Below are positions 26,255-36,268 of a stretch of DNA of 64,000 bases, in pieces. Origin of the DNA: JAZKFT01 sp963845495. Lineage in GTDB: Bacteria > Bacteroidota > Bacteroidia > Chitinophagales > Chitinophagaceae. The stretch is from positions 1 to 64,000 of the forward strand of contig CAWJTH010000078.1 of the NCBI GenBank assembly GCA_963845495.1. Reading direction: 5' to 3'. Both the position numbers and the translations under genes were made by a program. A model generated the notes under the pieces. It had not been told where the DNA came from and did no database searches. It was given only the letters and a program-made list of their open reading frames with translations. Numbering within the stretch: the first letter of the stretch is position 1; the number at the start of each line of letters is the position of its first letter.

Positions 26255-28744
26255 TTATGCTGCTTTTTCTAATTCTTCCCTGACAATTGCGGCTATGCCT
26301 AATTGCATACTGCCATACTTTTTAGCATAGGCATGGACTTTGGCTTTTTCCGCTGATTCCGTGGTATAAGTCCAATATTCCTCGCGGCTAACTTCGGTGC
26401 GGTAAACCTTAGATAGCTGGCCGTTAAGACTAATAAACACTTCTTTGTATTTTAAATTTTCATCGTTATTCCGGTTCATGCTCATAATCAGGGCGGTTTC
26501 TTTATCGGTTATTCCTAACAATTGCTGAATTTTAGGAAAGTCGTTCTGATACTTACGCTGGTCAAGTAATATTTTGCAATCACTGTTATTAATGATGGCC
26601 TGTTTAACCACTGGTGAACTGATTATATCTTCTATATCCTGCGTAACCACTAAAGCTTCACCAAAATATTTACGGACGGTTTTAAACAGGTATTTAATAT
26701 ATTCTGCCATTCCTTCCCGCGCAATTGCTTTCCAGGCTTCTTCAATCAGTATCATTTTGCGGGTGTCCTTACTTAGTTTGCGCATTTTGGAAACGAATGT
26801 TTCCATGATGATTAAGGTAACTACAGGAAATAAGATAGGATGGTCTTTAATATTATCTAATTCAAAGACAATAAAGCGCTTTTGCAATAAGTCAAGATTT
26901 TCTTTTGCATTCAGCAGATAGGAATATTCACCGCCTTTGTAGTATGGTTTCAATACAAACAGCATGTTATCTATATCAAAACGAATATCCTTCACTTTTG
27001 ATTGCTTCATTGTTTCATAAAATTCATTGGAGAGAAATTCATAAAAGCTATCGAAGCAGGGAAATATTTCGGTTTCAACTTTTAATTTTTCATAGTAATG
27101 ATATAAAGCGTCTGAAATGGCGACGTATTCAGATCGTTGCACACCCTCATCTTCCTTTTTCCATAAGGCGAGTATCATCGCCTTGATGCTCTCTCTTTTT
27201 TCAGTGTCCAGATTATCTCCTTCAGGAACATAAAAAGGATTAAAGCTGATCGGTTTGTCCTCTGTATAAGTAAAATAGTAACCGCCTACAAATTCACATA
27301 AGCCCTCGTAGCTATGTCCCACATCAACGATAACCACATGGGAACCTTGTTCAAAGTAGCTGCGCAGCATGTGATTGGTGAAGAATGATTTACCACTGCC
27401 TGACGGACCTAATATAAATTTGTTTCTGTTGGTGGTAATACCCTTTTTCATCGGGTCGTCGCTGATATCAACGTGTACCGGCTTTCCGGATAAACGGTCG
27501 CCCAGGCGAATGCCACACGGACTAATGCTTGACTGATAATTTGTTTCCAGATTTAAAAAGCAGGTTGCCTGCTCAACGAATGTATCAAACGTATCATTCA
27601 TCGGAAAGCTGGCTTCATTGCCGGGCAGTCCTGACCACCATATTTGCGCTGCGCCGTCGGTTTCCTGTTTGGGCTGTGCATCCATCTGTGCCAATGATGA
27701 GCTGACCTTATTTTTCAGATCCTTTAAATTGGCAGCATCATCCGTCCAGGCCAAAATATTGAAATGCGCTTTCACAGGTAACCGTTGCTGGCTGATCGCT
27801 TCGTTAAGAAAATCGTGCGTGGCATCACGCCCAATAGCATTTTCGCGGGAATAGGCTGAAAGTGATTGAAGTCTTAATTTTTTCGCTTCCAGTTTTTTAA
27901 TGGTTTGCTTGCTGTCCCCGATAAAAATGTATTGATTATACAGGTGGTTACATTTCAGCAATGTTCCTATTGGTGTGGCAAAGCCTGTACTGAATTTCGT
28001 TTTATCTGTACTGTATTTATCGTAAGTGATCCGTGGCCCGCAAAGCGCTGGCAGGTCTTCCACATCGCTAAGCGTATAAAGCTGGCAATGACTGTCGCCA
28101 ATTCTAATCTCGTCCTCGATATGAATATCTTTTAAAACGGGTGCCTCGTCTTTATTCAAAAGGAAACAGTATTGTTCTAAAATACCCGGATTTTGAAGGG
28201 TGCCAGTTAATTCATCGTCGGTTAATCTCTTCAAAGAAATTAAGCCGCTGTCCTCTAATACCCTAACGAATTGCCCTGCGCTATCCAAGAAGTCACGGAA
28301 TAACTCATCGCAGGTAGTTTGCACTGGTACAATGCGTTTACGCATCAGTACGCTGGTCGCACTTGAATACTGCTTGAATTTATCCGGCTTCTTAGTTAAA
28401 TAAATATGGCAATGATGATGAAGGTAAGCCCGTTCGTTAAAGTAACGTTCACTGGAATGTGACAGGAACGTTTTAACGTTCGCACCGTTATTCTTAGCAA
28501 ATACTGCTTCGTACTGCTCATTGATAAACCAGTCCTGTTTATGAAAAACGCTGTTTTTAGGCAAAAGTCTTAAAGCTTTAATCAAAACCTCGTGAAATGC
28601 CAGGTACTCATCGTTAGATAAGGTGAATATTTCAGGCAGGTTAACTTTGAAGCCAATGGTCAAATCACCTTGCACGGAGATCATACATTGATGTTCTACC
28701 TTATACACAGGAAAAACCTGTTCTGCTTTGCTATGTGTTGCCAT
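26255..28744 (-). CDS. traG: Conjugation ATPase TraG (VirB4-like)
   Basis: 829 residues. Walker A is FILGPSGSGKSFF at about residue 445, and Walker B lies in KMILIEEAWKAIA. The N-terminal 400 residues form the VirB4-type domain (YLAFHEVLIKALRLLPKNSV, VRVLEDSGLISLKRL). It is the cytoplasmic ATPase that powers assembly of the mating channel. Typical length for CTnDOT-type TraG, and fully intact. It follows the DUF4134 and DUF4133 genes, the standard order. Confidence 0.9.
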   Translation of the reverse strand: MATHSKAEQVFPVYKVEHQCMISVQGDLTIGFKVNLPEIFTLSNDEYLAFHEVLIKALRLLPKNSVFHKQDWFINEQYEAVFAKNNGANVKTFLSHSSERYFNERAYLHHHCHIYLTKKPDKFKQYSSATSVLMRKRIVPVQTTCDELFRDFLDSAGQFVRVLEDSGLISLKRLTDDELTGTLQNPGILEQYCFLLNKDEAPVLKDIHIEDEIRIGDSHCQLYTLSDVEDLPALCGPRITYDKYSTDKTKFSTGFATPIGTLLKCNHLYNQYIFIGDSKQTIKKLEAKKLRLQSLSAYSRENAIGRDATHDFLNEAISQQRLPVKAHFNILAWTDDAANLKDLKNKVSSSLAQMDAQPKQETDGAAQIWWSGLPGNEASFPMNDTFDTFVEQATCFLNLETNYQSSISPCGIRLGDRLSGKPVHVDISDDPMKKGITTNRNKFILGPSGSGKSFFTNHMLRSYFEQGSHVVIVDVGHSYEGLCEFVGGYYFTYTEDKPISFNPFYVPEGDNLDTEKRESIKAMILALWKKEDEGVQRSEYVAISDALYHYYEKLKVETEIFPCFDSFYEFLSNEFYETMKQSKVKDIRFDIDNMLFVLKPYYKGGEYSYLLNAKENLDLLQKRFIVFELDNIKDHPILFPVVTLIIMETFVSKMRKLSKDTRKMILIEEAWKAIAREGMAEYIKYLFKTVRKYFGEALVVTQDIEDIISSPVVKQAIINNSDCKILLDQRKYQNDFPKIQQLLGITDKETALIMSMNRNNDENLKYKEVFISLNGQLSKVYRTEVSREEYWTYTTESAEKAKVHAYAKKYGSMQLGIAAIVREELEKAA

Positions 28745-28838
28745 TGTCTATTTTTTTAATTTTAAAAAGACCTTTCGGGTCGTGAATTTTAAATGGTTCG
28801 GCAGGTAACGTTTAGCTGCTTTTTTCATCAGTCCATGT

Positions 28839-29063
28839 TCACCGTATTTGTGGCTTAAATTGAAATACCTGATAAAATAATGCGCTTCCTAATACTGCAA
28901 TAATCATGATGCAGTAATGAACAGGTACACCAAGCAAATAAATTATTGCAAAGCCGACCAATAAGATGACAAGCCCACCTGCCAGATAGCCGATGTATTG
29001 AGCTTTCAGCCCTTTAAATTCAATTGGCTTATTAATGCCCTTGTTAATTTGATATAGTGCCAT
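28839..29063 (-). CDS. traF: TraF, DUF4133 protein (VirB3-like)
   Basis: 74 residues with two membrane segments (YIGYLAGGLVILLVGFAIIY and VHYCIMIIAVLGSALFYQVF) after the conserved MALYQINKGINKPIEFKGLK. It is the small inner-membrane VirB3-like subunit next to the VirB4 ATPase. The gap to the traG start (28,745-28,838) holds only a short GACC/GGTC hairpin. Confidence 0.85.
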   Translation of the reverse strand: MALYQINKGINKPIEFKGLKAQYIGYLAGGLVILLVGFAIIYLLGVPVHYCIMIIAVLGSALFYQVFQFKPQIR

Positions 29064-29075
29064 AACTAAGTTGCG

Positions 29076-29414
29076 TTAAACCCCGAAAAATGATTTTAAC
29101 ACAGTTGCAACTACCACAAGGAAAATACAGCTACCAAACCAACTGGAAGCAACTTTTCCGGTATCATGTTCGCCATCATTCCATTTTTTAAATACTTTGA
29201 TCGCGCCAACAAGCCCCATTATTGCACCAATGGCATACATTAAACTTGTGCCGGTTGAGAAGTAACTCTTAACCTGGCTTGTGGCTGCTGTTATTCCTGA
29301 ATTACCATCCTGCGCAAATAGCGTCAGGCTAATCAGGGTCAGACTTATTGTAGCCAGTACGTGCCTGATAAAACTTACCGCATCTGCACGGCGTTTGAAT
29401 TTTTGAACATTCAT
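29076..29414 (-). CDS. traE: TraE, DUF4134 protein
   Basis: 112 residues: a signal-type N-terminus (VLATISLTLISLTLFAQ), then a short polar stretch and two membrane segments (GTSLMYAIGAIMGLVGAIKV and SWFGSCIFLVVVATVLKSFF). It is the DUF4134 family, thought to be the VirB2-like pilin of Bacteroidota conjugation systems. It is 12 bases upstream of traF. Confidence 0.85.
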   Translation of the reverse strand: MNVQKFKRRADAVSFIRHVLATISLTLISLTLFAQDGNSGITAATSQVKSYFSTGTSLMYAIGAIMGLVGAIKVFKKWNDGEHDTGKVASSWFGSCIFLVVVATVLKSFFGV

Positions 29415-29445
29415 AATGATTAAATTAAGTGTGAATAAAATAGAG

Positions 29446-29985
29446 TTATGCCCAGGTTCCGTGCAGGTCTGTTAAGGATAGCGGGAACATTAGCTTTTCT
29501 TTAGAGATTTCGACGATCCTGTTTAGTGTGGCCGGCAAATCAATATCGTCCTTAAACCTTTTGTAAGAATCTATCAAAATCCGAAGCAGTGTAATAAATT
29601 CAGGCTTATTGTCGATTTCCTGAAAAGCTGCAATGAGATTGCCTGCTTCAACTTCTAATTCTTCGGAAGGAGAATAGATCACGTCCGTGTGAGAATGAAG
29701 GTTTTCCTGAATTGTTGAAACCGCTACAACATCATCAGGTGTCGATTCTGAAAAATACAACTCTTCGGATTTTGATACAGAAACGCCGTTATCCAATTTA
29801 GCTGCGCCCATTACATTAGCAGGTGCTGCCTGAGCATTGGCAAATAGATTGGCGCTATTCTGTTTGCGGTTAAACAGGTTTGAGATTTCTTTTTGATAAT
29901 AGCGAAGTATTACATAACCGTAATAAGAAACGGTTAGAATTACGATGGCGGCCAGATAGTGCTGCCAGGAGATTGAAGACAACAT
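29446..29985 (-). CDS. Membrane-anchored tra-operon protein of unknown function
   Basis: 179 residues with one N-terminal membrane segment at about 8-27 (HYLAAIVILTVSYYGYVILR) and a cytoplasmic acidic remainder ending in a helical domain (LLRILIDSYKRFKDDIDLPA, LTDLHGTWA). It immediately precedes traE and is probably the first gene of the pore operon. Proteins like this occupy the TraC/TraD place in related elements, but I do not recognise the family with confidence. Confidence 0.55.
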   Translation of the reverse strand: MLSSISWQHYLAAIVILTVSYYGYVILRYYQKEISNLFNRKQNSANLFANAQAAPANVMGAAKLDNGVSVSKSEELYFSESTPDDVVAVSTIQENLHSHTDVIYSPSEELEVEAGNLIAAFQEIDNKPEFITLLRILIDSYKRFKDDIDLPATLNRIVEISKEKLMFPLSLTDLHGTWA

Positions 29986-30052
29986 ATTACTTTGATTTAA
30001 AAATCACCGCTCCATGCGGCAATCCGTAAAGCAAAGGTTGGGGTAGTAGAAA

Positions 30053-30096
30053 TTATTTTTTCACCACCTGTACATGAGTTAGGTGTTTTTTATTTT
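30053..30096. repeat. Hairpin repeat, copy 1
   Basis: Contains TTTTTCACCAC and GTACATGAGTTAGGTGTTTT in a row. The same segment occurs once more at 39,561-39,597 in the same orientation with a two-base difference. It folds as CACC-x-CT/CTC ... GAG-TTA-GGTG. One copy precedes the pore operon, the other precedes the first mobilisation gene. Confidence 0.55.
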
Positions 30097-30136
30097 ATAA
30101 CACGAAATAAGTAACTGATAAAGAGTTAATTAAAAA

Positions 30137-31006
30137 TCAACCAAATTTCAGTTTCTGTTGGGCGGAGGCTTCTTCATCCAGTTTTTCTTCAATTCGTCGT
30201 AATAATGCCAGCTTGAGCTTATCCAAAAACGCGGTTCGTTCCTTTTTTCGTTTCATGATGTCCTGATATTTATGATAATAAGAACCGAGATCCACATGAA
30301 AAACGGTTTGAAAAAAACTCATTATTGATCTTATTTCAGTATTCCCATTATTGAATACACCAAGGGCCACTAAAGCGTAAATGAGTTCAACAAGGTCGGT
30401 TTTATTTGCCGTCCAGGTAAATGGCAGGTCTATAGCCTCTTCTATAACAGGATCGTTATGATGGAGTATTTTTGACAGTTCTAAATTTAAAAAGTCCTGG
30501 AACCGCTCATTAGCCATGATCTTAGATAGTTTATAATCATGACTGGTAGAATAAATTTCATCTTCTTCAAAATCTTCCAGTTCTGCTAATACATCAAATC
30601 CGCCACGGGTAAAGTAAGCATCATCCATTTGTGTTGAACCGGATCGGTAATACTGGTAAAAAGCCTGATTATGGTCGAAATATCGTTTTACATCAGCTAA
30701 TTGAAAATTGATGTAGTCTTTCAGGATTTCGTCCCCGCCAAGTGGCTGTTGTATAAGAAAATTATAAACACTGATAAAGTAAATGTATTTGCTATAAAAT
30801 TGGGGTTTTACGTTTTTAAAGAAGTAGATTTCTTCTTCCGTGCTCTCAAAGGAGTAGCTTGCTATATAGTTTTTTAGTTTGGCCATTGCTTTTTTGCAAA
30901 GCAATATGGATGCACGGTATTGTTCAGTCAAAGATTCTTCGTTGATAGAAACTTCGTTTAACTGATTTTCCAAAGCACTGTAGAAACGCTCTGCAAATGT
31001 TCTCAT
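30137..31006 (-). CDS. rteC: RteC-family protein
   Basis: 289 residues. RteC hallmarks include LYKYIYFISVYNFLIQQP-like YIYFISVYNFLIQQPLGGDE, ADVKRYFDHNQAFYQYYRSG and WTANKTDLVELIYALVALGV. In CTnDOT, RteC turns on excision and transfer genes as the last step of the RteA/RteB cascade. The C-terminus is Lys/Glu-rich. It lies between the coupling-protein block and the pore operon. No RteA/RteB pair is next to it, so control here may run through the adjacent XRE protein or the kinases beyond 39.7 kb (inference). Confidence 0.8.
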   Translation of the reverse strand: MRTFAERFYSALENQLNEVSINEESLTEQYRASILLCKKAMAKLKNYIASYSFESTEEEIYFFKNVKPQFYSKYIYFISVYNFLIQQPLGGDEILKDYINFQLADVKRYFDHNQAFYQYYRSGSTQMDDAYFTRGGFDVLAELEDFEEDEIYSTSHDYKLSKIMANERFQDFLNLELSKILHHNDPVIEEAIDLPFTWTANKTDLVELIYALVALGVFNNGNTEIRSIMSFFQTVFHVDLGSYYHKYQDIMKRKKERTAFLDKLKLALLRRIEEKLDEEASAQQKLKFG

Positions 31007-31152
31007 AAGATGGTAGATAGATAAGGTTTATAATTTAGTTGCTTTTAATTCAATAGGCTTTTTTTTAATAGGGGTTCAAAATTTTCCATGTACAGCACAG
31101 CTTGATTACGGTTACATAATCAAAAAAGTTGTCCGGGAAGATAAAATTCAAA

Positions 31153-31386
31153 TCAGGTTTTTGCAGGCAACGGTTTACTTAGCAGATCTAACAGCGGTAT
31201 GTTTAAGCCATCTGCTATTTCCTGAAGGTAGATATATGAGGGGTTTATATTTCCTGCTTCTAAGCGTTGTATTGACTGCTGGTCTTTTCCGATGGAGTGG
31301 GCAAGCTGCACTTGTGTAATACCCTTATCCTTACGGATTAAGCGGATTTTTTCACCCAAGTCTTTTAATAATACTTCCTTATTCAT
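31153..31386 (-). CDS. XRE-family helix-turn-helix regulator
   Basis: 77 residues from the ATG at 31,386 (MNKEVLLKDLGEKIRLIRKD). The helix-turn-helix reads GITQVQLAHSIGKDQQSIQRLEAG. Upstream residues in the same frame are hydrophobic and unlike coding sequence, so the internal start is preferred. Such small regulators sit next to rteC in related elements and probably tune transfer gene expression. Confidence 0.8.
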   Translation of the reverse strand: MNKEVLLKDLGEKIRLIRKDKGITQVQLAHSIGKDQQSIQRLEAGNINPSYIYLQEIADGLNIPLLDLLSKPLPAKT

Positions 31387-31484
31387 CGGAAGTATAAAAG
31401 AAATGTAAAGCAAATGAAAGTAGTACAACGGATGCGTTGTATTATTATGGTGCTTATAAATAATAAGCAAAATAATTACTTAAT

Positions 31485-33423
31485 TCAACAAAGCTGACTT
31501 ATCACCGTTTCAACCAAAATTTTAATATCCTCTTTGATCTGATGGTAATTCATCAATACTTCTGCCTGATCCACATCCCTTACTAATGGGATAGGATGAT
31601 ATTTCGCTTCTTCCTCCCTTATGGCCTCATGGTCGTTTTGAATAGCATTGTGAAAGGTTTTTAAGTCGATTTTATTATCGGGATCATCGGCAACCATGCC
31701 CACAAACTCACCTGAAGAAAGGCCGGATATTTTGGAAGCCGGTATAGCGTAGTCCAATTGTACTGATTTACTGATAGAAGTGTCCTGGCTGTTGATAGAA
31801 ACGCTTTCCTTTTCCTGATTGATCTTGCCGAAGCGTTCGGACAACTGCTTTGCAGTGTCGCCGGTTACTTGTCCAAAAACCACGTTACCCACTATATTTA
31901 AAATCACTTCTGCCTGTTCACGCCCATAGTCTTTTTTTAACTGGCTGTAATCCTGAACGGCTAACGTTACTGCTACTTTGTTTGATCGCGCTGTAGCGAT
32001 AAGATTATCAATGCCATTAAAGTAAATGGTAGGGAACTCGTCGAATATCATACTGCATTTTTGTTGATTTTTACGGTTGACCAACTTATTGATGCGGTTG
32101 ATGTATAAGGATAGTACCGCGCCATAAACCTGTGACTTCTGCGGATTATTGGCTAAACAAACGATCTTAGGCTCTTCGGGATTATTTATATCCAGTGAAA
32201 AATCGTTACCGCTTAACACATAATACAATTGTGGGGATGATATACGGGCCAGACTAATTTTGGCACTTGCAACCTGTCCTTCGAGTTGTTCATAAGCTTC
32301 ATTCTTCCAGGCAGATACAAAGGGATTAATTAGCACCTCTATTTCCGGTTCCTGTAACAACACTTCAAATAGATCCTTGTAATCAACCTGCGCCAGTTCA
32401 ATCACATGCGGAAGTGTACAATAGCGCCCATTCTCATATTTTTTTAAAAACCACATGATGGCGGTAATAAAGTTGATTGGTGATTCAACAAAAAAGTCCC
32501 CTTGCTTTTTTATCCACTCGCGGTTTAGGCCAAGCATAATCGTGCGACTGGAATCTATAGCATCGGTAATATCAATCATAGTATGTGGTTCTAATGGATT
32601 AGCCCGGTGCATGATCTGTTCAAGATTGATAACGTATTGCACCGGCTTCACTTTGTACAAATGGCCGTATTTCAATAATGCGTTGTAAACAATTTTGGTT
32701 AGGTCGTCATACTTAAAATCATAAACCAACATGGTAAATCCTTTTTGGATATGCTGTTGAATAATGTGCCGGATCACAAAGTAAGATTTACCGGAACCGG
32801 GGCTTCCACCTATCAATGTACCCCGAAATGGGTTAATAATATTTATCCAGCTTTTACGGGGTTTACCTTTAAGGTTATAGATTGCAGGAAGATTAATAGA
32901 ATATTCATTTTCAAGTAGCCGCTCTTCCTGCGGGAAGGATTCATTGTCTTTGTTAAAAATATCTTTGCCCAGGTTCAATTTAATCATCCTGAAAAGCAGA
33001 CTTCCCCCAGACATTATTAAAAAATACCCCAATGAAGTTAAGCTGATATACAGTATTGTAATCGTATTGAATGGGTAATTTAAGCGCAATAACAGATTGC
33101 TGATAAAGTAAATTATCAAGTCCTGAAAAACAATAAGTAACAATTGTTTTAATCCTGATCGTTTCATCCTTCTTACCTTTGCTCCCAATTAAAGAAGCCA
33201 GTAACAACAACAGCGCAGATGCTTTTGCATACAACACTGTTTTAAAAATCACCATCCTGGATAGCGGTAATACCACATGGTTAACCAATGGTTTTGTTAA
33301 ACCCCATGCCTGAAAAGCGGGATAACATGATAAATAAAAATGCACGATCAATATTGCTAAACTCAACAATCTTGTAAAGTCAATGATCTTTCTTAATGCC
33401 TGTTCATTTTCTCCGGTTTGCAT
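31485..33423 (-). CDS. Type IV coupling protein (TraG/VirD4-like, YWFCY domain), one frameshift
   Basis: The start MQTGENEQALRKIIDFTRLL opens the YWFCY membrane domain with two to four N-terminal membrane segments. Near 33,110 the frame shifts by one base (from YCFSG to LIIYFISNLLL) and then runs intact. The ATPase has Walker A IGGSPGSGKSYF, Walker B CSMIFDEFPTIY and the motif ALVAVQDYSQLKKDYG-like LAVQDYSQLKKDYGREQAEV. About 645 residues, as usual. It pumps the relaxase-DNA complex into the mating pore; in CTnDOT terms it is MobC. It follows the relaxase by 10 bases. Confidence 0.8.
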
Positions 33424-33433
33424 AGTCTAAAAA

Positions 33434-34330
33434 TTAAAGTGAATGACCTTTTCGTTTCTTCTTCCGTGTGTTTTGTTTAAGCCTGCCGATAGCCGCCATG
33501 TCCTGCTGTTCCTCTTTAAATAGCATATCCAATAAAGAATCTCCGTTATTATCAGAAGAAGCAAAACCTGAAAAATTGTCAGTAAATTTTTGAGATTGGA
33601 AATCTTTATTGAGGTTTTTCAGGGTATCATTTTCGGGTTTGAACCAACCTGTGAGTGATGCTGCACTATACATTTTGCCAAGATCACTGCCGTTAAATAC
33701 AGCCTTTGATTTATGGTCAACGAACGTGATTCCATATAACCGGCCTTCTTCATTCTGCCGAAATATGACTTGAATACCTTCCGTTTTCAATTGTTTTTGA
33801 AATGCGGATTTTGACAGCGGCTTCAATAATGCTTTATCCAGTTTAGTTTTTAACTCCTCTTTTAAAGGTTTGCGAAGCACCTCATTTAGTCGGAAGCGGT
33901 CTTCAAGTGTCTTCAAAGTGGGCTTGCCATAGATGCTGCTCGCCTTAATAGGCACCCCAAGTTTGTTCCCTTTTTCATCCAAAACCCAATAAACCAATCC
34001 GTTTTTTTCATACATTCTTGAATCTTTAGACCCACGATCTGCGGTAATATTGTACTGATTGAGTACGGCATTCAGTTCAGGAATGCTGGTAAATTTGTAG
34101 GCTCTTACCACTTCATTTACAACATTCGTGATTGATCTTTTAACTTCTGACTTGCCATAATTTACTTGTTCAAGGGGTTTGCCAATGATATTTTGTTGCT
34201 TACCCTGATCCTCTGCTTTGACAAGATTATAGGTTAACTCAACTTGTTTTCGGGAACTTTCAGATGCTCTATTTGCCAATAAATGAAAGCTAATTCGTTT
34301 ACCATCTGGCTTAATGTTAGTTGTTACGAT
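33434..34330 (-). CDS. Relaxase, 3' exon (downstream of group II intron)
   Basis: From 34,330 the exon resumes IVTTNIKPDGKRISFHLLAN and continues to the basic tail NTRKKKRKGHSL, 298 codons. The open frame extends upstream to 34,513, but those residues are intron sequence. Joined to the 5' exon it gives a relaxase of about 413 residues of the MOBP type used by Bacteroidota elements. Exon 2 supplies the rest of the relaxase domain and a C-terminal part of unknown fold. Without splicing, the protein would stop two codons after the triad. Confidence 0.75.
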   Translation of the reverse strand: MVTTNIKPDGKRISFHLLANRASESSRKQVELTYNLVKAEDQGKQQNIIGKPLEQVNYGKSEVKRSITNVVNEVVRAYKFTSIPELNAVLNQYNITADRGSKDSRMYEKNGLVYWVLDEKGNKLGVPIKASSIYGKPTLKTLEDRFRLNEVLRKPLKEELKTKLDKALLKPLSKSAFQKQLKTEGIQVIFRQNEEGRLYGITFVDHKSKAVFNGSDLGKMYSAASLTGWFKPENDTLKNLNKDFQSQKFTDNFSGFASSDNNGDSLLDMLFKEEQQDMAAIGRLKQNTRKKKRKGHSL

Positions 34331-34392
34331 GTAGGCTAAGCACCCGGCGCCTTTCCACATTACTGTGATAGGATCTCCAAATACTCGCCCCC

Positions 34393-34426
34393 GAACCGTA
34401 CGTACACCTCTCGATGTATACGGCTC
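34393..34426 (-). ncRNA. Group II intron domain V
   Basis: 34 bases beginning GAGCCGTATACATCGAGAGG and ending GTACGTACGGTTC on the minus strand. The two halves pair (GAGCCGTA/TACGGTTC with an internal bulge) around a GAGA tetraloop. It is the catalytic core hairpin, about 62 bases before the 3' splice site, with room for domain VI between. Confidence 0.8.
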
Positions 34427-34500
34427 TCCATTAATATTATCAGTCCATTTTACCATAATGTATTTTTCTATGGCAGTTGAAACATACAGCCAACGTTTTC

Positions 34501-36268
34501 CTATTTCTTGCAATCATGTGCTTTTCCCAATCCTGTTTGGCTTTCAGATCTTTGATTTTTTCTGACATGATGCATTTCTAAGTGTCCATTGGCTCCACAG
34601 AACTCGCATTTTGCAGCTTTCAGCCTGTCAATAAGGCTGATGCGCTTTACGACTTCTGCGAAATGGGGTATTGCATCGGCATCTTCGTTGATTGTTTTCT
34701 TCCGAGCAAACCCATCGTTATAAAACTGCCGGCACCGAGCACCACCCTTTTTGTCCTCATATTTCACCACGAACTCTTTGTTCTCGCTGTATTTGCGAAT
34801 CATCTTTCGAGTTGAGCTGCCATACTTACCAGCAAAGGTTTTGTATATGCTATATTCCATAATGTTGTAGAATGAATCAATTGTATAAGCATTATTAGCG
34901 ATAGAGAAGTAGTTAAAGAAGCCTCGGATTTCACTGTTGTATTGTTCCAGTATTTCAAGATCATCGTTGTTCTTCATGCAGGGCCGTGCTTTGTATTTCC
35001 AGACTTCTTTACCATTTCTGATTTGGATGGTCATGGCATCATAATCCAAAAGGCGTTTCCGCATGGTATCGTTGCCGATTTCAAGAACAACCCTTTCCGA
35101 AAAGGGACGGGTTAATACCCCGTTATATTTCTCTTAGTGCTTCCGCTTTTTCTTACGTAAACTTCATAGCTTAGGAATTTGGCAGTAGCCCCAGCATGGG
35201 TAACTAACGTCTTTTCAGCCGACAGTTCCAATTTCAGTTTGTCAGCTAAGAATACTTTCAAGTCATTTTTGACTTGTTGCGCATCCGCTTTACTGCCAAT
35301 GATACCGATGATGAAGTCATCTGCATACCTAACATATTTCAGTCTCCGATAACTGCTATCCATAGCTTCTGAATAGGGTAAGAGAATGCATTCCCTTTTT
35401 TTAACTCTTTGATTTTCGCTAACAGTTGGTTCCTTATCGACCCATCTTGTTCAACTTTGAGCTTTCTTGCAACCATGTTGCCTACTGTCCATTGGATTCG
35501 TGCATAGGCAGGATTTATCCTTCTTGCGTCTCCTTTGTCGAACAGTTTGGTATATTCGGCTATGTATTTATCCAGTTTATCCAGATAGATGTTTGCCAGT
35601 TGTTGATTCGGTCTAATAATGCCACCACCCTGCGGCGTGCCGATGTAGCCTCCTGTCATAAACCGAATCCTCAATATACCCCGCGTTCAAGAACTTCTGT
35701 TTAATCAACCGGAGAAAGCGTTCGTCTGAAATGCGCTGCGATAGTATTGCGATAAGCACATCATGATTGATGTTATCAAAGCAACCTTTGATGTCGCCTT
35801 CAACGAACCATTTTGTTCCTGTGAAAGTCCTTTGGACACTAATAAGCGCAGTGTGACAGCCTCCGTTTTGGACGAAACCCGTGAGAGCTATTTTCAAAGC
35901 AATCCTCATAAATAGATTGTAAAATCATTCTGATCACTTCCTGCACTAATTTATCTCCAAACGTTGGAATACCCAGAGGACGTTTTTTCCCATTTCTTTT
36001 TGGTATGTACGTCCTCCTTGAAGGTGCTGGTTGATAGCTCTCATTTCTGATTGCATCAATCAACTGTTTAATTCGGTCTGTACTCATTCCATAGACGGTT
36101 TTACCGTAATTTTCCTGTGGTCATATTACCAGGGTTGGCATATAGATTTTGATATGCTACGTAGTACATTTCTTCATTAAACATAACCCTGTAGAGCCGA
36201 TCATGCTTGTAGCATGGTTTGCTGTTCTGCTCTGACAGACTGTTTAATACTCTTGCTGGATTTCTCAT
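34501..36268 (-). pseudogene. Group II intron reverse transcriptase/maturase with HNH domain, frameshifted
   Basis: It begins MRNPARVLNSLSEQNSKPCY at 36,268. RT motifs are visible in order: YIPKRNGKKRPLGIPTFGDK, WFVEGDIKGCFDNINHDVL, GGYIGTPQGG and VRYADDFIIGI with the catalytic YADD. The maturase domain includes KEVWKYKARPC. The C-terminus is an HNH endonuclease, CEFCGANGHLEMHHVRK. About five frameshifts (near 36,110, 35,860, 35,650, 35,345, 35,110) break it. The one near 36,110 lies in a run of four A's where a fifth would restore the frame. If real, the intron depends on another maturase for splicing and mobility. Confidence 0.75.

Noticed and set aside
34331..34513. Open frame continuing upstream of the relaxase 3' exon
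   Set aside because: The extra residues come from intron domain V/VI; the exon boundary is set by the AC 3' end and by continuity of the relaxase sequence.
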